Source: Roseibacterium beibuensis (GTDB lineage Bacteria; Pseudomonadota; Alphaproteobacteria; Rhodobacterales; Rhodobacteraceae). Taken from it: a DNA stretch of 64,000 nucleotides. The DNA is taken from assembly GCF_039542305.1 (NCBI RefSeq), contig NZ_BAABHW010000005.1:222852-286851 (forward strand), written 5' to 3'. How positions within the stretch are numbered: the first letter of the stretch is position 1; every line of letters begins with the position of its first letter. Both the position numbers and the translations under genes were made by a program. Below are positions 50,091 to 59,165 of this stretch, piece after piece. The notes under the pieces are model-generated. The model was not told the origin of the DNA and did no database searches. It worked only from the letters and a program-made list of their open reading frames with translations.

Positions 50091-50843
50091 TCAGCCCCCC
50101 GGCGCCCAGAACCCGTGTTCGGCGATGATATCGACCGCGGGCGAACGTTGCAGATAGTCCAGAAAGCTTTGCGCCGCGTCGCCGCTGCCCACGATCCGCG
50201 CCGCCGGATAGGTAATCGGCGGGTGGCTGTCCTCGGGGAAGACGCCAAGCATCCGCACGTCAGGGGTGCTGACCGCATCCGAGTAATAGACGATGCCCAG
50301 CGGCGCGGCCCCGGTCGCGACCAGCATCAAGGCCGCGCGGACATTGTCGGCCTCGGCCACCTGCCCCGCCACGGCGTCCCATAGCCCGAGATGATCCAGC
50401 GCCGCGCGGCCGTAGATGCCCGCCGGTACGGCCTCGGTCAGGGCCATGGCGAGACGCCCGCCTTCCAGCATCGCGCCAAGGTCGAGCGAGGGCGTGATGT
50501 CGACCTCCGCCATGGCCGCGTCATGGGCAATCAGGACGATGCGGTTCAATGTCAGGTCAAAGCGCGACCCCTCGACGATCCGGCCATCGGCTTGCAGCAC
50601 ATCCATCCAGTCGGCATTGGCCGAGATGAACACGTCCGCCGGCGCGCCCTGCGCGATCTGGCGGGCAAGGGCCGAGGACCCGGCGAAGGACAAAACGACG
50701 CCTGTGCCGGTTTCGTCGGTGAACCGCGCCGCGATCTCGCCCAGCGCCTCGGTCATCGAGGCGGCGGCGAAAACCGTCACGTCCTCGGCCACCGCGGACA
50801 GTGGCATCAGGGCAAGGCACAGGCTGGCAATCAGGCGGCGCAT
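50091..50843 (-). CDS. modA: Molybdate ABC transporter, substrate-binding protein
   Basis: 250 residues. Signal peptide RRLIASLCLALMPLSAVA. Binding-protein features are VTVFAAASMTEALGEIAARF, SFAGSSALARQIAQGAPADV and FISANADW, the classic ModA oxyanion site. The ATG at 50843 follows GGGAG. It captures molybdate in the periplasm. Confidence 0.95.
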   Translation of the reverse strand: MRRLIASLCLALMPLSAVAEDVTVFAAASMTEALGEIAARFTDETGTGVVLSFAGSSALARQIAQGAPADVFISANADWMDVLQADGRIVEGSRFDLTLNRIVLIAHDAAMAEVDITPSLDLGAMLEGGRLAMALTEAVPAGIYGRAALDHLGLWDAVAGQVAEADNVRAALMLVATGAAPLGIVYYSDAVSTPDVRMLGVFPEDSHPPITYPAARIVGSGDAAQSFLDYLQRSPAVDIIAEHGFWAPGG

Positions 50844-50884
50844 GACATCTCCCGGTCCGGTCGGCACAGGTATTGCGACGGCAG

Positions 50885-50901
50885 ACGCTTGAGGCAAGCG
50901 T
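50885..50901 (-). promoter_or_regulatory. Inverted repeat between modE and modA
   Basis: ACGCTTG-AGG-CAAGCGT is a seven-base inverted repeat with a three-base centre, touching the modE stop codon and 42 bases before the modA start. It could be a ModE operator or an RNA stem; it does not match the E. coli ModE consensus closely. Confidence 0.35.
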
Positions 50902-51257
50902 TATTTTCCGCCAGACATATCGGTGAGCAAGGCGCTCAGGGCCGCGATCTCCTCCGCGCCCGCCTCGGTCGCCAGGGCTTCCAGCCGGCGGTAGCGCGTC
51001 AGCACCTCCTCCCCCAACTCGGTCAGATGCGCGCCGCCCCCCTGTTTTCCGCCGCGCACCCGCGCGACCAGCGGGCTTCGGAAGGCGCCATTCATCTCTT
51101 CGACGAGCGACCAGGCGCGCTTGTAACTCATCTCCATCCCGCGCCCGGCGGCGGCGATGGAGCCGGTCCTGCGAATGCCGTCGAGCAGATCGGCCTTGCC
51201 GGGCCCCAGCATCGCGTCGCCGATCATCAGGCGCAGGCGCAGGCGGGGCGCAGTCAT
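50901..51257 (-). CDS. modE: ModE-like molybdate-responsive regulator (HTH domain only)
   Basis: 118 residues. Winged HTH of the ModE/LysR type: LLDGIRRTGSIAAAGRGMEM followed by SYKRAWSLVEEMNGAF and the wing GGKQGGGAHLTELGEE. It lacks the C-terminal Mop (molybdate-binding) domains of E. coli ModE, as is common in alphaproteobacteria. It is upstream of modABC on the same strand and overlaps the end of the dehydratase remnant as ATGA. Confidence 0.85.
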   Translation of the reverse strand: MTAPRLRLRLMIGDAMLGPGKADLLDGIRRTGSIAAAGRGMEMSYKRAWSLVEEMNGAFRSPLVARVRGGKQGGGAHLTELGEEVLTRYRRLEALATEAGAEEIAALSALLTDMSGGK

Positions 51258-51808
51258 ACCGGGATCGCCTGTCCCGCGCCCGCGCCCTCGGCGACGATCC
51301 GATCCTCGCAAAACAAGGTTTGCATGGCGCCGTAGATCTCTTCCTCGGTGAGCACGACGGTGTCATCCAACAGGTCGCGGCACAACGGGAAGGACAGCTT
51401 GTTCACCATCCCGATCCCACCGCCGAGACTGTCGACGAGGCTGGGAACTTCCTCGACCTCGACCGGATGGCCCGCCTTTAAGGAATCGAACATTGCCGCG
51501 CCACGCTCCATGCTGATGCCGATCACGCGGAACGCGGGGTCGATCGCCTTGGCCGCAACGGCGATACCGGCGGCCAGACCTCCGCCGGAGAGAGGCACCA
51601 GCAAGGTTCCGACATCGGGCCGGGCCGCCATGGCCGTGAGGGCCCCGCGCAGCTTGAAAGCGCCGATGGGCTGCATGTTCTCGAGCTTCAGCGGCACCTC
51701 TTGCCCGGCCAGCGCGGAAAAGAACGGGGACGGCACAAGCGGCGTGGCATCGGCCACGCCCTTGATGCACCGAGCGGCGCCCAGTATATCGGCAAATGTC
51801 ACGGTCAT
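51254..51808 (-). pseudogene. Threonine-dehydratase-like (EutB-type) gene with internal deletion and truncated end
   Basis: 184 codons, against about 320 for the family. The start is intact (GGAGGGG before 51808). LKLENMQPIGAFKLRGA keeps the PLP lysine. The frame then jumps near 51620 straight to TLLVPLSGGGLAAGI, so roughly 95-100 residues between are missing without a frameshift. The end is cut after VAEGAGA, which normally continues VGVAALLAG, and closes in the ATGA shared with modE. It is almost certainly inactive. Family resemblance is to hydroxyectoine-use dehydratases. Confidence 0.8.
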
Positions 51809-52024
51809 TTCCCCTCCGACACGGTAGACCGATGGCACCCTCGCCCTGTACAGAGACCCGGTGCAACGCTTTTCTGACAGCGCCCATGCCGTGACGTCAG
51901 GCGATGGGCGGTGAAAAAATTATATGCGCTCGTCATGCAAATGCGTCATGGGCGTCTACAAAACCATGCCAGCGCCTCCTATTTGCGGGGCCTGTCCGTT
52001 TCGACCGAGCCGAGGATCCGTGCC

Positions 52025-53110
52025 ATGTTCCCTTCGCGCCGCGCGGTGCTAGCCGCCGTTCTTGCCGTTTTCGCCCTGCCCGTGCCCAGCGCCCATGCCC
52101 AAGACGAGGCAACGGGCGAGGCCCCGGCCGAGATCATCCGCCCCGTGCGCCTGATGACGGTGGGGGACGGGGCCGCGGGGCTTACACGGCAATTCTTTGG
52201 CCAGATCGTTGCGCGGCAGACGGTGGACCTCGCCTTCCAGGTGGGCGGCCAGGTCGTGGAGCTTGAGGCCGAGGAAGGCGCCGAGATCCCCGCCGGCGAG
52301 ATGATCGCGCAGCTCGACCTCGAACCTTTCGAACTGCAACTGCAACAGGCGCAATTGCAATACGACCAGGCCCAGCGCGAGGTTGCCCGCCTTGCGCAGC
52401 TGACCAGTTCCGTCTCGGAAGTGGCGCGCGAGGATGCCGAAACCCAGCTTGGCCTGGCCCGCGTGGCGCTGCGCAATGCCGAATTCTCGCTGGAGAACGC
52501 GACGCTCCATGCCCCGTTCGATGCACTGGTCGCATCGCGCAATGTCGCGAATTTCACGACCGTCAGCGCGGGCACGCCCGTTGTGCGCCTGCATGACATG
52601 TCCGAGATCCGGGTCGAGATCGACGTGCCCGAGGTCCTGTTTCAGCGTGTCGGTCAGGGTGCGGGGGTCGACCTCCGCGCGCGTTTCCCCTCCAGCGACC
52701 AGACCTTTCCGCTGGAACTGCGGGAATTCAACGCCGAGGCCTCCAGCATCGGGCAGACCTATCGCCTGACGCTGGGCATGCCGCGCCCTGAAGAAATCAC
52801 CGTTCTGCCGGGCAGCTCGGTCACCGTGCTGGCCACCATCACGGGCAACGGCGCGCCCCTGATCGTGCCCGCCAGCGCCATTCGCATTGCCAATGACGGG
52901 GCGACCAGCGTCTTGCGCTTCGTGCCGGCGGAGGGCGGCGAAGACGGGTTGGGCACGGTCGAGGACGTCGCCGTCGCCATCGAACCCACGCGCGACGGAC
53001 GCTTCGCCGTCACCGAGGGGCTGGACCCCGGCACCGAGATCGTCAGCACCGGCGCCCATGCGGTCACGCCCGGTGAAACCGTCCGGCGCTTCACCGGCTT
53101 CGCCAATTAA
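52025..53110 (+). CDS. RND efflux periplasmic adaptor
   Basis: 361 residues. Signal peptide FPSRRAVLAAVLAVFALPVP. The membrane-fusion layout is visible: the lipoyl half VDLAFQVGGQVVELEAEEGA, a short coiled coil LQLQQAQLQYDQAQREVARL, the second lipoyl half LHAPFDALVASRNVANFTTV and beta-barrel. It connects the pump in the next gene to an outer-membrane channel that is not in the window. The ATG at 52025 follows GAGG by nine bases; the longer frame from 51911 would lose the signal. Confidence 0.9.
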   Translation: MFPSRRAVLAAVLAVFALPVPSAHAQDEATGEAPAEIIRPVRLMTVGDGAAGLTRQFFGQIVARQTVDLAFQVGGQVVELEAEEGAEIPAGEMIAQLDLEPFELQLQQAQLQYDQAQREVARLAQLTSSVSEVAREDAETQLGLARVALRNAEFSLENATLHAPFDALVASRNVANFTTVSAGTPVVRLHDMSEIRVEIDVPEVLFQRVGQGAGVDLRARFPSSDQTFPLELREFNAEASSIGQTYRLTLGMPRPEEITVLPGSSVTVLATITGNGAPLIVPASAIRIANDGATSVLRFVPAEGGEDGLGTVEDVAVAIEPTRDGRFAVTEGLDPGTEIVSTGAHAVTPGETVRRFTGFAN

Positions 53111-53121
53111 GGGGCCGCGCC

Positions 53122-56100
53122 ATGACCATCGCCCGTGCCTCGATCGACAAGCCGATCATCACCTGGATCATCATCCTCGTCTGCCTGTTCGGCGGCATCT
53201 GGGGGTTCCTGACCCTCGGCCGCCTCGAAGATCCGGCCTTCACCATCAAGCAGGCCGTGGTCATCACCCAATACCCCGGCGCCTCGGCCGAGCAGGTCGC
53301 CGAAGAGGTCTCGGAACCGCTTGAGGCCGCGATCCAGCGCATGGGCGAGGTCAGCGAGATCACGTCGGTCAATCGCCCCGGGGTCAGCCGCATCGATGTG
53401 GAGGTCGAAGACACGATCCGCGGCGATGACCTGCCACAGGTCTGGACCGAGTTGCGCCAGCAGATCGACGGGGTTGTCGGCTCCCTGCCCGACGGCGCGG
53501 GCGCGCCCTTCGTCGATGACGGGTTCGGGGATGTCTACGGCATCTTCTTCGCCGTCACCGCCGAAGGCTTCACCGATGCCGAGCGGCACCAGTTGGCGAC
53601 CTTCCTGCGCCGTGAGTTGCTGGCCGTGGACGGCGTCGCCGATGTCGAGGTCGCCGGCCTGCCCGAAGAGGCGATTTTCGTCGAACCCGATCTGGCGATC
53701 ACGGCCCATCTGGGGGTCGATCCGCAGGTCATCGCACAGGCGCTGGCCGAGGCGGACTCGGTCGCCGACGCGGGCAGCATCGACAGCGAGACCGCCTCCA
53801 CCATGATCCAGACCCCCGAAGGGTCGGACAGCGTCAGCGAAATCGCGGGCCTGTCCATCGGGGTCGGTGGCGATATTATCAACCTCTTCGACATCGCCGA
53901 AGTGAACCGGGGGCGGCAGGACGACCCCGACCAGATCCTCCGCTTCAACGGGACCGAGGCCTTTACCATCGGCGTCGCCGGTCTTGCCGATGAAAACATC
54001 GTGGACGTGGGCAACCGCGTCGATGCGCGCCTCGCTGAATTGCAGCCGGAAATCCCCTATGGAGTCGAGCTGCACCCGGTCTACCAGCAGCATGTCGTGG
54101 TGGACGAGGCCTCGAACGGGTTTCTCGTGAACCTCGCCATGTCGGTGGCGATCGTGGTGCTGGTGCTTGGCGTCTTCATGGGGCCGCGCGCGGCCATCGT
54201 GGTGGGGACGACCCTGCTTCTGACGGTGGTGGGCACCCTGTTGTTCATGGCGATCTTCGGGATCGAGATGGAGCGCATCTCGCTCGGCGCGCTGATCATC
54301 GCGATGGGGATGCTGGTGGACAATGCCATCGTGGTGGCCGAGGGGATGCAGGTTGCCATGGCGCACGGCAAAAAGTCCCGCGAGGCGGCCGAGGAAGCCA
54401 CCGGCAAGACGCAGATCCCCCTGTTGGGCGCCACCGTCATCGGCATCATGGCCTTTGCGGGCATCGGCCTCAGCCCGGACTCGACCGGCGAATTCCTGTT
54501 CTCGCTGTTTGCGGTGATCGGTATCTCGCTGCTGTTGTCGTGGATCCTTGCCATCACGGTCACGCCGCTTCTGGGGCACTACTTCTTCAAGCAGGGCGAG
54601 GTGAACGAGGACGACGCCTATGGCGGCGTCATCTTCCGTGCCTATGGCGCGCTCCTGCGGGCTGCGCTGCGTATCCGGTGGCTGGTGGTCGTGGCGCTGA
54701 TCGCCGTCACGGCGACGTGTTACGTCGGCTTCGGACAGGTGAAGCAGCAATTCTTCCCGGACTCGAACACGCCGATCTTCTTCGTCCATTACACGATGCG
54801 GCAGGGCACGCCGATCGACACCACGTCCGAGCGGATGCGGGTGCTGGAAGACTTCCTTGCCGCCCGTGACGAGGTGCAGGCCGTCTCGACCTATGTCGGC
54901 CAGGGGGCCACGCGCTTCCTGCTGACCTATTCGTCCGAGCGCCCGAACCCCGCCTATGGCCATCTGATCGTGCGCACCGAAACGCTGGACCAGATCCCCC
55001 GGCTGCGGGCCGACCTAGAGGCTTTTGCCGCCGCGAACCTCGGCGATGGCGAGTTCCGGACCGAACGGCTGGTTTTCGGCCCCGGCGGCGGCAGCCCGAT
55101 CGAGGTCCGCTTCTCGGGCTCGGACCCGGTGGTGCTGCGCGACCTTGCCGATCGGGCCATCACCGTGATGCAAGGGGCGTCCGACAACATCCTCGCCCCG
55201 CGCATCGACTGGCGCGAGCAGGAGCTTGTCCTGCGGCCCAACTACGCCACCGACCGCGCGCAAGCCGCCGGGGTCAGCCGCGATGACGTGGCCGAGATCA
55301 TCCGTTTCGCCACCGATGGCGTCACCGCTGGCACCTATCGCGAGGGCGACCGCGCCCTGCCGATCATCCTGCGCGTCGCCCCGGATGCGGGCGTCAGCGC
55401 GATGGACCAGACCATCGTCGCGCAGGATGGCGAAACGCTTCTGCCCATCGAACAGGTGGTCGACGGGTTCACCTACGAGACGCAGAACACGTTGATCCGG
55501 CGGCAAAACCGTTTGCCCACGATCACCGTCGGCGCCTCCATCCCCGCCGACCTGACGGCGGCGCAAGTGCAGGCCGAGGTGCAGGCGGCGGTCGAGGCGA
55601 TGGACCTGCCTTACGGCTATCGCATGGAATGGGGCGGTGAATACGAGGCGTCGAACGAGGCAAACGCGTCGCTCGGGGCGCAGCTCCCGATCACGGCGCT
55701 GATCATGGTCCTGATCTCGGTCCTGCTGTTCAACGCGGTGCGTCAGCCGCTGATCATCTGGCTCCTGGTGCCGATGTCGGTGAACGGGGTGGCCATCGGC
55801 CTTCTGGGCACCGGCCTGCCCTTCTCCTTCACCGCGCTTCTGGGTCTGCTCAGCCTGTCGGGCATGCTGATCAAGAATGGCATCGTGCTGGTCGAAGAGA
55901 TCGACCTGACCCGCGAGACGGGAAAACCGTTGCGCGAAGCGATCGTCAGCGCCTCCGTCTCGCGTTTGCGCCCGGTGCTGCTGGCGGCGGCGACAACGAT
56001 CCTCGGGATGGCGCCGCTCTTGGGGGATGCGTTCTTCGTCTCGATGGCGATCACGATCATGGGCGGCTTGGCCTTTGCCTCGATCCTGACGCTGGTGGCC

Positions 56101-56181
56101 GCCCCGGTATTCTATGACATCTTCTTCTCCCGCTCGGAGCGGAAGGCACGCGAGGCGGAGGGCATGGCCACACCGGCCTGA
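53122..56181 (+). CDS. RND-family efflux pump (AcrB/HAE-type permease)
   Basis: 1019 residues, full length. Twelve membrane segments in the 1+5+1+5 layout. The opening SIDKPIITWIIILVCLFGGI, AVVITQYPGASAEQVAEEVS, the proton-relay segment LIIAMGMLVDNAIVVAEGMQ and, in the second half, LLSLSGMLIKNGIVLVEEID show the family. Two large periplasmic porter loops lie between. It probably exports hydrophobic drugs or metabolites with the adaptor 11 bases upstream. No TolC-like gene is nearby. Confidence 0.93.
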   Translation: MTIARASIDKPIITWIIILVCLFGGIWGFLTLGRLEDPAFTIKQAVVITQYPGASAEQVAEEVSEPLEAAIQRMGEVSEITSVNRPGVSRIDVEVEDTIRGDDLPQVWTELRQQIDGVVGSLPDGAGAPFVDDGFGDVYGIFFAVTAEGFTDAERHQLATFLRRELLAVDGVADVEVAGLPEEAIFVEPDLAITAHLGVDPQVIAQALAEADSVADAGSIDSETASTMIQTPEGSDSVSEIAGLSIGVGGDIINLFDIAEVNRGRQDDPDQILRFNGTEAFTIGVAGLADENIVDVGNRVDARLAELQPEIPYGVELHPVYQQHVVVDEASNGFLVNLAMSVAIVVLVLGVFMGPRAAIVVGTTLLLTVVGTLLFMAIFGIEMERISLGALIIAMGMLVDNAIVVAEGMQVAMAHGKKSREAAEEATGKTQIPLLGATVIGIMAFAGIGLSPDSTGEFLFSLFAVIGISLLLSWILAITVTPLLGHYFFKQGEVNEDDAYGGVIFRAYGALLRAALRIRWLVVVALIAVTATCYVGFGQVKQQFFPDSNTPIFFVHYTMRQGTPIDTTSERMRVLEDFLAARDEVQAVSTYVGQGATRFLLTYSSERPNPAYGHLIVRTETLDQIPRLRADLEAFAAANLGDGEFRTERLVFGPGGGSPIEVRFSGSDPVVLRDLADRAITVMQGASDNILAPRIDWREQELVLRPNYATDRAQAAGVSRDDVAEIIRFATDGVTAGTYREGDRALPIILRVAPDAGVSAMDQTIVAQDGETLLPIEQVVDGFTYETQNTLIRRQNRLPTITVGASIPADLTAAQVQAEVQAAVEAMDLPYGYRMEWGGEYEASNEANASLGAQLPITALIMVLISVLLFNAVRQPLIIWLLVPMSVNGVAIGLLGTGLPFSFTALLGLLSLSGMLIKNGIVLVEEIDLTRETGKPLREAIVSASVSRLRPVLLAAATTILGMAPLLGDAFFVSMAITIMGGLAFASILTLVAAPVFYDIFFSRSERKAREAEGMATPA

Positions 56182-56221
56182 TCGCCCCCTCCCCCCGCTT
56201 CGGGAAACAAGGAGGACAGAC

Positions 56222-56674
56222 ATGCCGCAGAGAAACTTCAAGGTCCGCGCCCTGGGCGAGATCGCCATCCGCTGCGTGGACATGGAGGCGATGGTCGCCT
56301 TCTACCGCGACGTGATTGGCCTTGAGCCGATGACCGATACCGAGGGCCGCCCGATCGTGTTCTTCCGCATTGCCGAGGGGTTTGGCGGGCATACGGCGGT
56401 TCTGGCCCTGTTTCGCCACGATTTCGAAGGCGCGGGCCGGACCCGCGGTAGCGCCACGCCACCGCAGACCGGCGCGGGATCCTCCCTGCATCACATCGCC
56501 CTGACCGTCCCGTGGGAAGAACAGGACGCCGTGATGGCGTGGTATGACCAGCTCGGGCGGGACTACACCGTCGAGGTGTTCGACTGGATCGGATGGCGCG
56601 GGGTTTTCACCTTCGATCCGGACGGCAACACGGTCGAACTTGTCGCCAAGGACCCGACCTGGGTTGCACCCTGA
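56222..56674 (+). CDS. VOC (glyoxalase/bleomycin resistance) family protein
   Basis: 150 residues in two beta-alpha-beta-beta-beta modules: GEIAIRCVDMEAMVAFYRDV with GLEPM, then SSLHHIALTVP and GVFTFDPDGNTVELVAKDPT. Metal-ligand His and Glu positions are plausible (HHIA, ELVA). The substrate is unknown. AAGGAGG precedes the ATG, and it sits 40 bases after the RND pump, possibly in the same transcript. Confidence 0.85.
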   Translation: MPQRNFKVRALGEIAIRCVDMEAMVAFYRDVIGLEPMTDTEGRPIVFFRIAEGFGGHTAVLALFRHDFEGAGRTRGSATPPQTGAGSSLHHIALTVPWEEQDAVMAWYDQLGRDYTVEVFDWIGWRGVFTFDPDGNTVELVAKDPTWVAP

Positions 56675-56723
56675 GGCGCGCGTCACGTCGCGTGTCCACC
56701 CTCGCGTTCAGATCAAAGGCTTC

Positions 56724-56757
56724 AAGAAAAAGGGCGGCCGAAATGGCCGCCCTTCCC
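56724..56757 (-). terminator. Terminator of the cytochrome b561 gene
   Basis: AAGGGCGGCC (56730-56739) pairs with GGCCGCCCTT (56745-56754). On the minus strand it is followed by TTTTTCTT. It lies about 25 bases past the stop. Confidence 0.85.
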
Positions 56758-56781
56758 ACGTTTCAAAGCCGCGCGTTGCGC

Positions 56782-57351
56782 TCAGGCCCCGACGGAGCGG
56801 CCCATCATCCGGCGCAGCGTGCCATCGCGCGAGACCGAGTGGTGCTTGATCGCCGCCGCGACGTGCAGAACGATCGCGCCGATCATCACCCAAGCGCCCA
56901 GGCCATGCAACGCGCCGGCCCGGCCGCCAAGCGCCTCGTTCGCGACGAAGCCTTCGGTGCCGCGGGTCGCCGCGACCAGTTCCCAGCCGAAAATATCAAG
57001 GCCGGTGCCGTAGGCCGTTGCCATCATGATGCCCGAGACCGGCATCATCACCGTGCCGATCAACAGCAGGATATGCACCGCCCCCGCCACGATGCGCGCG
57101 CCCTTGCCATCCCGGCCCACCGGCTGCGGCATGCCGTTCGCCAGACGCCACAGGATGCGCAGCGCCGCCAGCCCGAGGATGATGAGGCCCACCGATTTGT
57201 GCATCCCCATCAGCACGCCTTTTTCCGGACTGCGCGGCATCGCCTCCAGGTACAGGCCGAACGCCAGCATGACCATGAAGCCGACGGCGATGATCCAGTG
57301 CAGCGCGACCGTGGTACGGCTCAGTCGCGTTGTCGTGTCCTTGAAACTCAT
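56782..57351 (-). CDS. Cytochrome b561
   Basis: 189 residues, four membrane segments carrying haem-ligand histidines (VALHWIIAVGFMVML, GMHKSVGL, LHGLGAWVMIGAIVLHVAAA). It is the bacterial b561 type that moves electrons between quinol and periplasmic acceptors. The ATG at 57351 follows AAGGACA. The terminator at 56724 ends the gene. A longer frame to 57375 has no ribosome site. Confidence 0.92.
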   Translation of the reverse strand: MSFKDTTTRLSRTTVALHWIIAVGFMVMLAFGLYLEAMPRSPEKGVLMGMHKSVGLIILGLAALRILWRLANGMPQPVGRDGKGARIVAGAVHILLLIGTVMMPVSGIMMATAYGTGLDIFGWELVAATRGTEGFVANEALGGRAGALHGLGAWVMIGAIVLHVAAAIKHHSVSRDGTLRRMMGRSVGA

Positions 57352-57575
57352 GACTTGTCCTTTCAACCAGTCCACATGCTCTCGTCCCCGGCCTGCCGGA
57401 CGGGTGGTTTATGGGGTGGTCGTTCACCTGACGCTTAGGCCCGTTTGGTCGCTTGGAAAACGCGACCAGTCGCCCCGCTTGAACCCATTGCACGCGGGGG
57501 GCTGCGGTTTCCGTCGCGCGATTTGCGGATTTTCGGCCAGGGGACAGACCCGGCGGCGCGGGGCCCGCCTTGGGC

Positions 57576-58460
57576 TCAAATGCGCGCGAGCTGCCAATCG
57601 GCATGCAGCCCCGATCCTTCGCGGTAGGCATCCGCATCGAGACCGGCAAAGAGCCCGTCGCGCGTGACGAAAACCGTGCGCCAGCCGGCGGCGGCACCGC
57701 CGAGGATATCCGTGTGAAGGGTATCGCCGCACATGGCGATGCGGGTTGGGTCGATCCCCTCCAGCGTGTCCGTGACAAGCTGGTACACGTCAGGAAAGGG
57801 CTTGCCGAAAAAGCGCACGCAGTCCGGGAAATCATCGGCGATCAGATGCCCGAAATGCCCCGGCTCAAGGGTGAAGCCGGTCTCACGCGGCGCGGCGAGG
57901 TCGGCATTGGCCACCACGAGCGGGCGCGGGCGACGGGCAATCGCGGCGCGCAAGAGATCCTGCCGTGCCGCCGTCCACTCGGCCGACGACAGGAAGAGAA
58001 ACGCGTCGACGGCCTCATAGGCGGCGGGGTCGTCGCCAAGCCGCGTCATGGGATGCGGGATATCGAGCAACCGGTCGGCCCCCATCGCGATCACGCCCAA
58101 ATGCCCGTCGGGCAGGTGCTTCAGCGCCGCCTCGCGGCTTGTCACGATCTCCTCGTCGGCAAGCGACAGACCCAGACGCTGGAACTTGGCAATCGCGCCC
58201 TGCCTGTCATAGCTTGCCGCATTCGTCAGCACGCGGATCTGGCAGCCGCGCGCGCGCAACTGCTCCAACCGGCGATCCGCCCCGGCGATCAGGCTTTCCC
58301 CGACATTGAGCACGCCGAACGCATCGAACACGAAGGCATCGATCTGGTCTGCAATCTCGAGCAGGCTGCCGATCTGAACCGTTTCGGGGAGTGCGCCGAC
58401 GCGCGGCAACCGGGGCCGGATCTGTTGGTACCGCCGAAAAATCGTATCCGCGTCGCGCAT
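57576..58460 (-). CDS. HAD-superfamily class IIA hydrolase (TIGR01459-like)
   Basis: 294 residues. HAD motif I is FVFDAFGVLN, motif II VLTNAA, and KPFPDVY with CGDTLHTDILGGAAAGWRTV for motifs III and IV. The cap is of class IIA. Family members are phosphatases of unknown substrate in alphaproteobacteria. The start is most likely ATG at 58460. Confidence 0.83.
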   Translation of the reverse strand: MRDADTIFRRYQQIRPRLPRVGALPETVQIGSLLEIADQIDAFVFDAFGVLNVGESLIAGADRRLEQLRARGCQIRVLTNAASYDRQGAIAKFQRLGLSLADEEIVTSREAALKHLPDGHLGVIAMGADRLLDIPHPMTRLGDDPAAYEAVDAFLFLSSAEWTAARQDLLRAAIARRPRPLVVANADLAAPRETGFTLEPGHFGHLIADDFPDCVRFFGKPFPDVYQLVTDTLEGIDPTRIAMCGDTLHTDILGGAAAGWRTVFVTRDGLFAGLDADAYREGSGLHADWQLARI

Positions 58461-58591
58461 CAGGTGCCGTCTTCCGGTTGCAGGCTGTGCCGGTCGCATT
58501 TTCCGCGACCCGCGATCATCGGCGCCCGCATACCCGATCCGTCCGACAACGACCATAGCCCCACGCATGAGCGCCGGACCGCGCCGCCGGG

Positions 58592-59050
58592 CTACGCAAT
58601 CGCCGGAAACACGCTGGTTTTCTTGACCGTGCCGTAGACAAAAATCGTGTCGATCGAGGCGATGCCGCCGATCCGGTGTATGCGGTTGCGGATGAAATCC
58701 TCGTAGGCGTCCAGATCGGGGACCACGACACGCAACTGGTAGTCGAACGCCCCGGTCAGCACATGGCATTCCAGCACTTCGTCGAACCCCATGACCCGGC
58801 TTTCGAAACGCCGGACGTCTTCCTCGTTGTGACGCTCCAACCGGATGCGGACGAAGACGGTGATTGGCAGACCGTAGGCCTTGGCGTCGACATCGGCGCT
58901 GAAGCCACGGATCGCGCCGCTTTCTTCAAGGATGCGCAACCGCCGCAGGCAGGGGGACGGCGACAGGTTGACCTTCTCGGCAAGTTCCTGGTTCGTCATG
59001 CGCCCGTTGGCTTGCAAGGCACGGATGATCTGGCGGTCTTTGCTGTCCAT
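58592..59050 (-). CDS. mdeR: Lrp/AsnC-family regulator of methionine degradation (MdeR-like)
   Basis: 152 residues. N-terminal HTH (DSKDRQIIRALQANGRMTNQ ELAEKVNLSPSPCLRRL) and a C-terminal RAM ligand-binding domain (FESRVMGFDEVLECHVLTGA FDYQLRVVV). It is divergent from the methionine gamma-lyase gene, as Pseudomonas putida mdeR is from mdeA. The ATG at 59050 fits the family; the longer frame to 59200 overlaps mdeA. A perfect palindrome lies just upstream. Confidence 0.9.
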   Translation of the reverse strand: MDSKDRQIIRALQANGRMTNQELAEKVNLSPSPCLRRLRILEESGAIRGFSADVDAKAYGLPITVFVRIRLERHNEEDVRRFESRVMGFDEVLECHVLTGAFDYQLRVVVPDLDAYEDFIRNRIHRIGGIASIDTIFVYGTVKKTSVFPAIA

Positions 59051-59062
59051 TTTCACGCCCCA

Positions 59063-59079
59063 TTGGCAGATTCTGCCAA
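59063..59079. promoter_or_regulatory. 17-base perfect palindrome, likely MdeR operator
   Basis: TTGGCAGA-T-TCTGCCAA lies 12 bases upstream of the regulator start and about 86 bases before mdeA. The size and position fit an Lrp-type site for autoregulation and divergent control. The region around it is unusually AT-rich. Confidence 0.65.
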
Positions 59080-59165
59080 AAAATAATCTCTTCGAGGCAT
59101 AGAACGCAAATAAATGCCCCTCCAAGCAGCACATCATCTCAACAGTTCCGAGATACGAGGTTGCC

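Noticed and set aside
53107..54963. 618-codon minus-strand frame opposite the RND pump
   Set aside because: Antisense shadow of a full-length RND permease.
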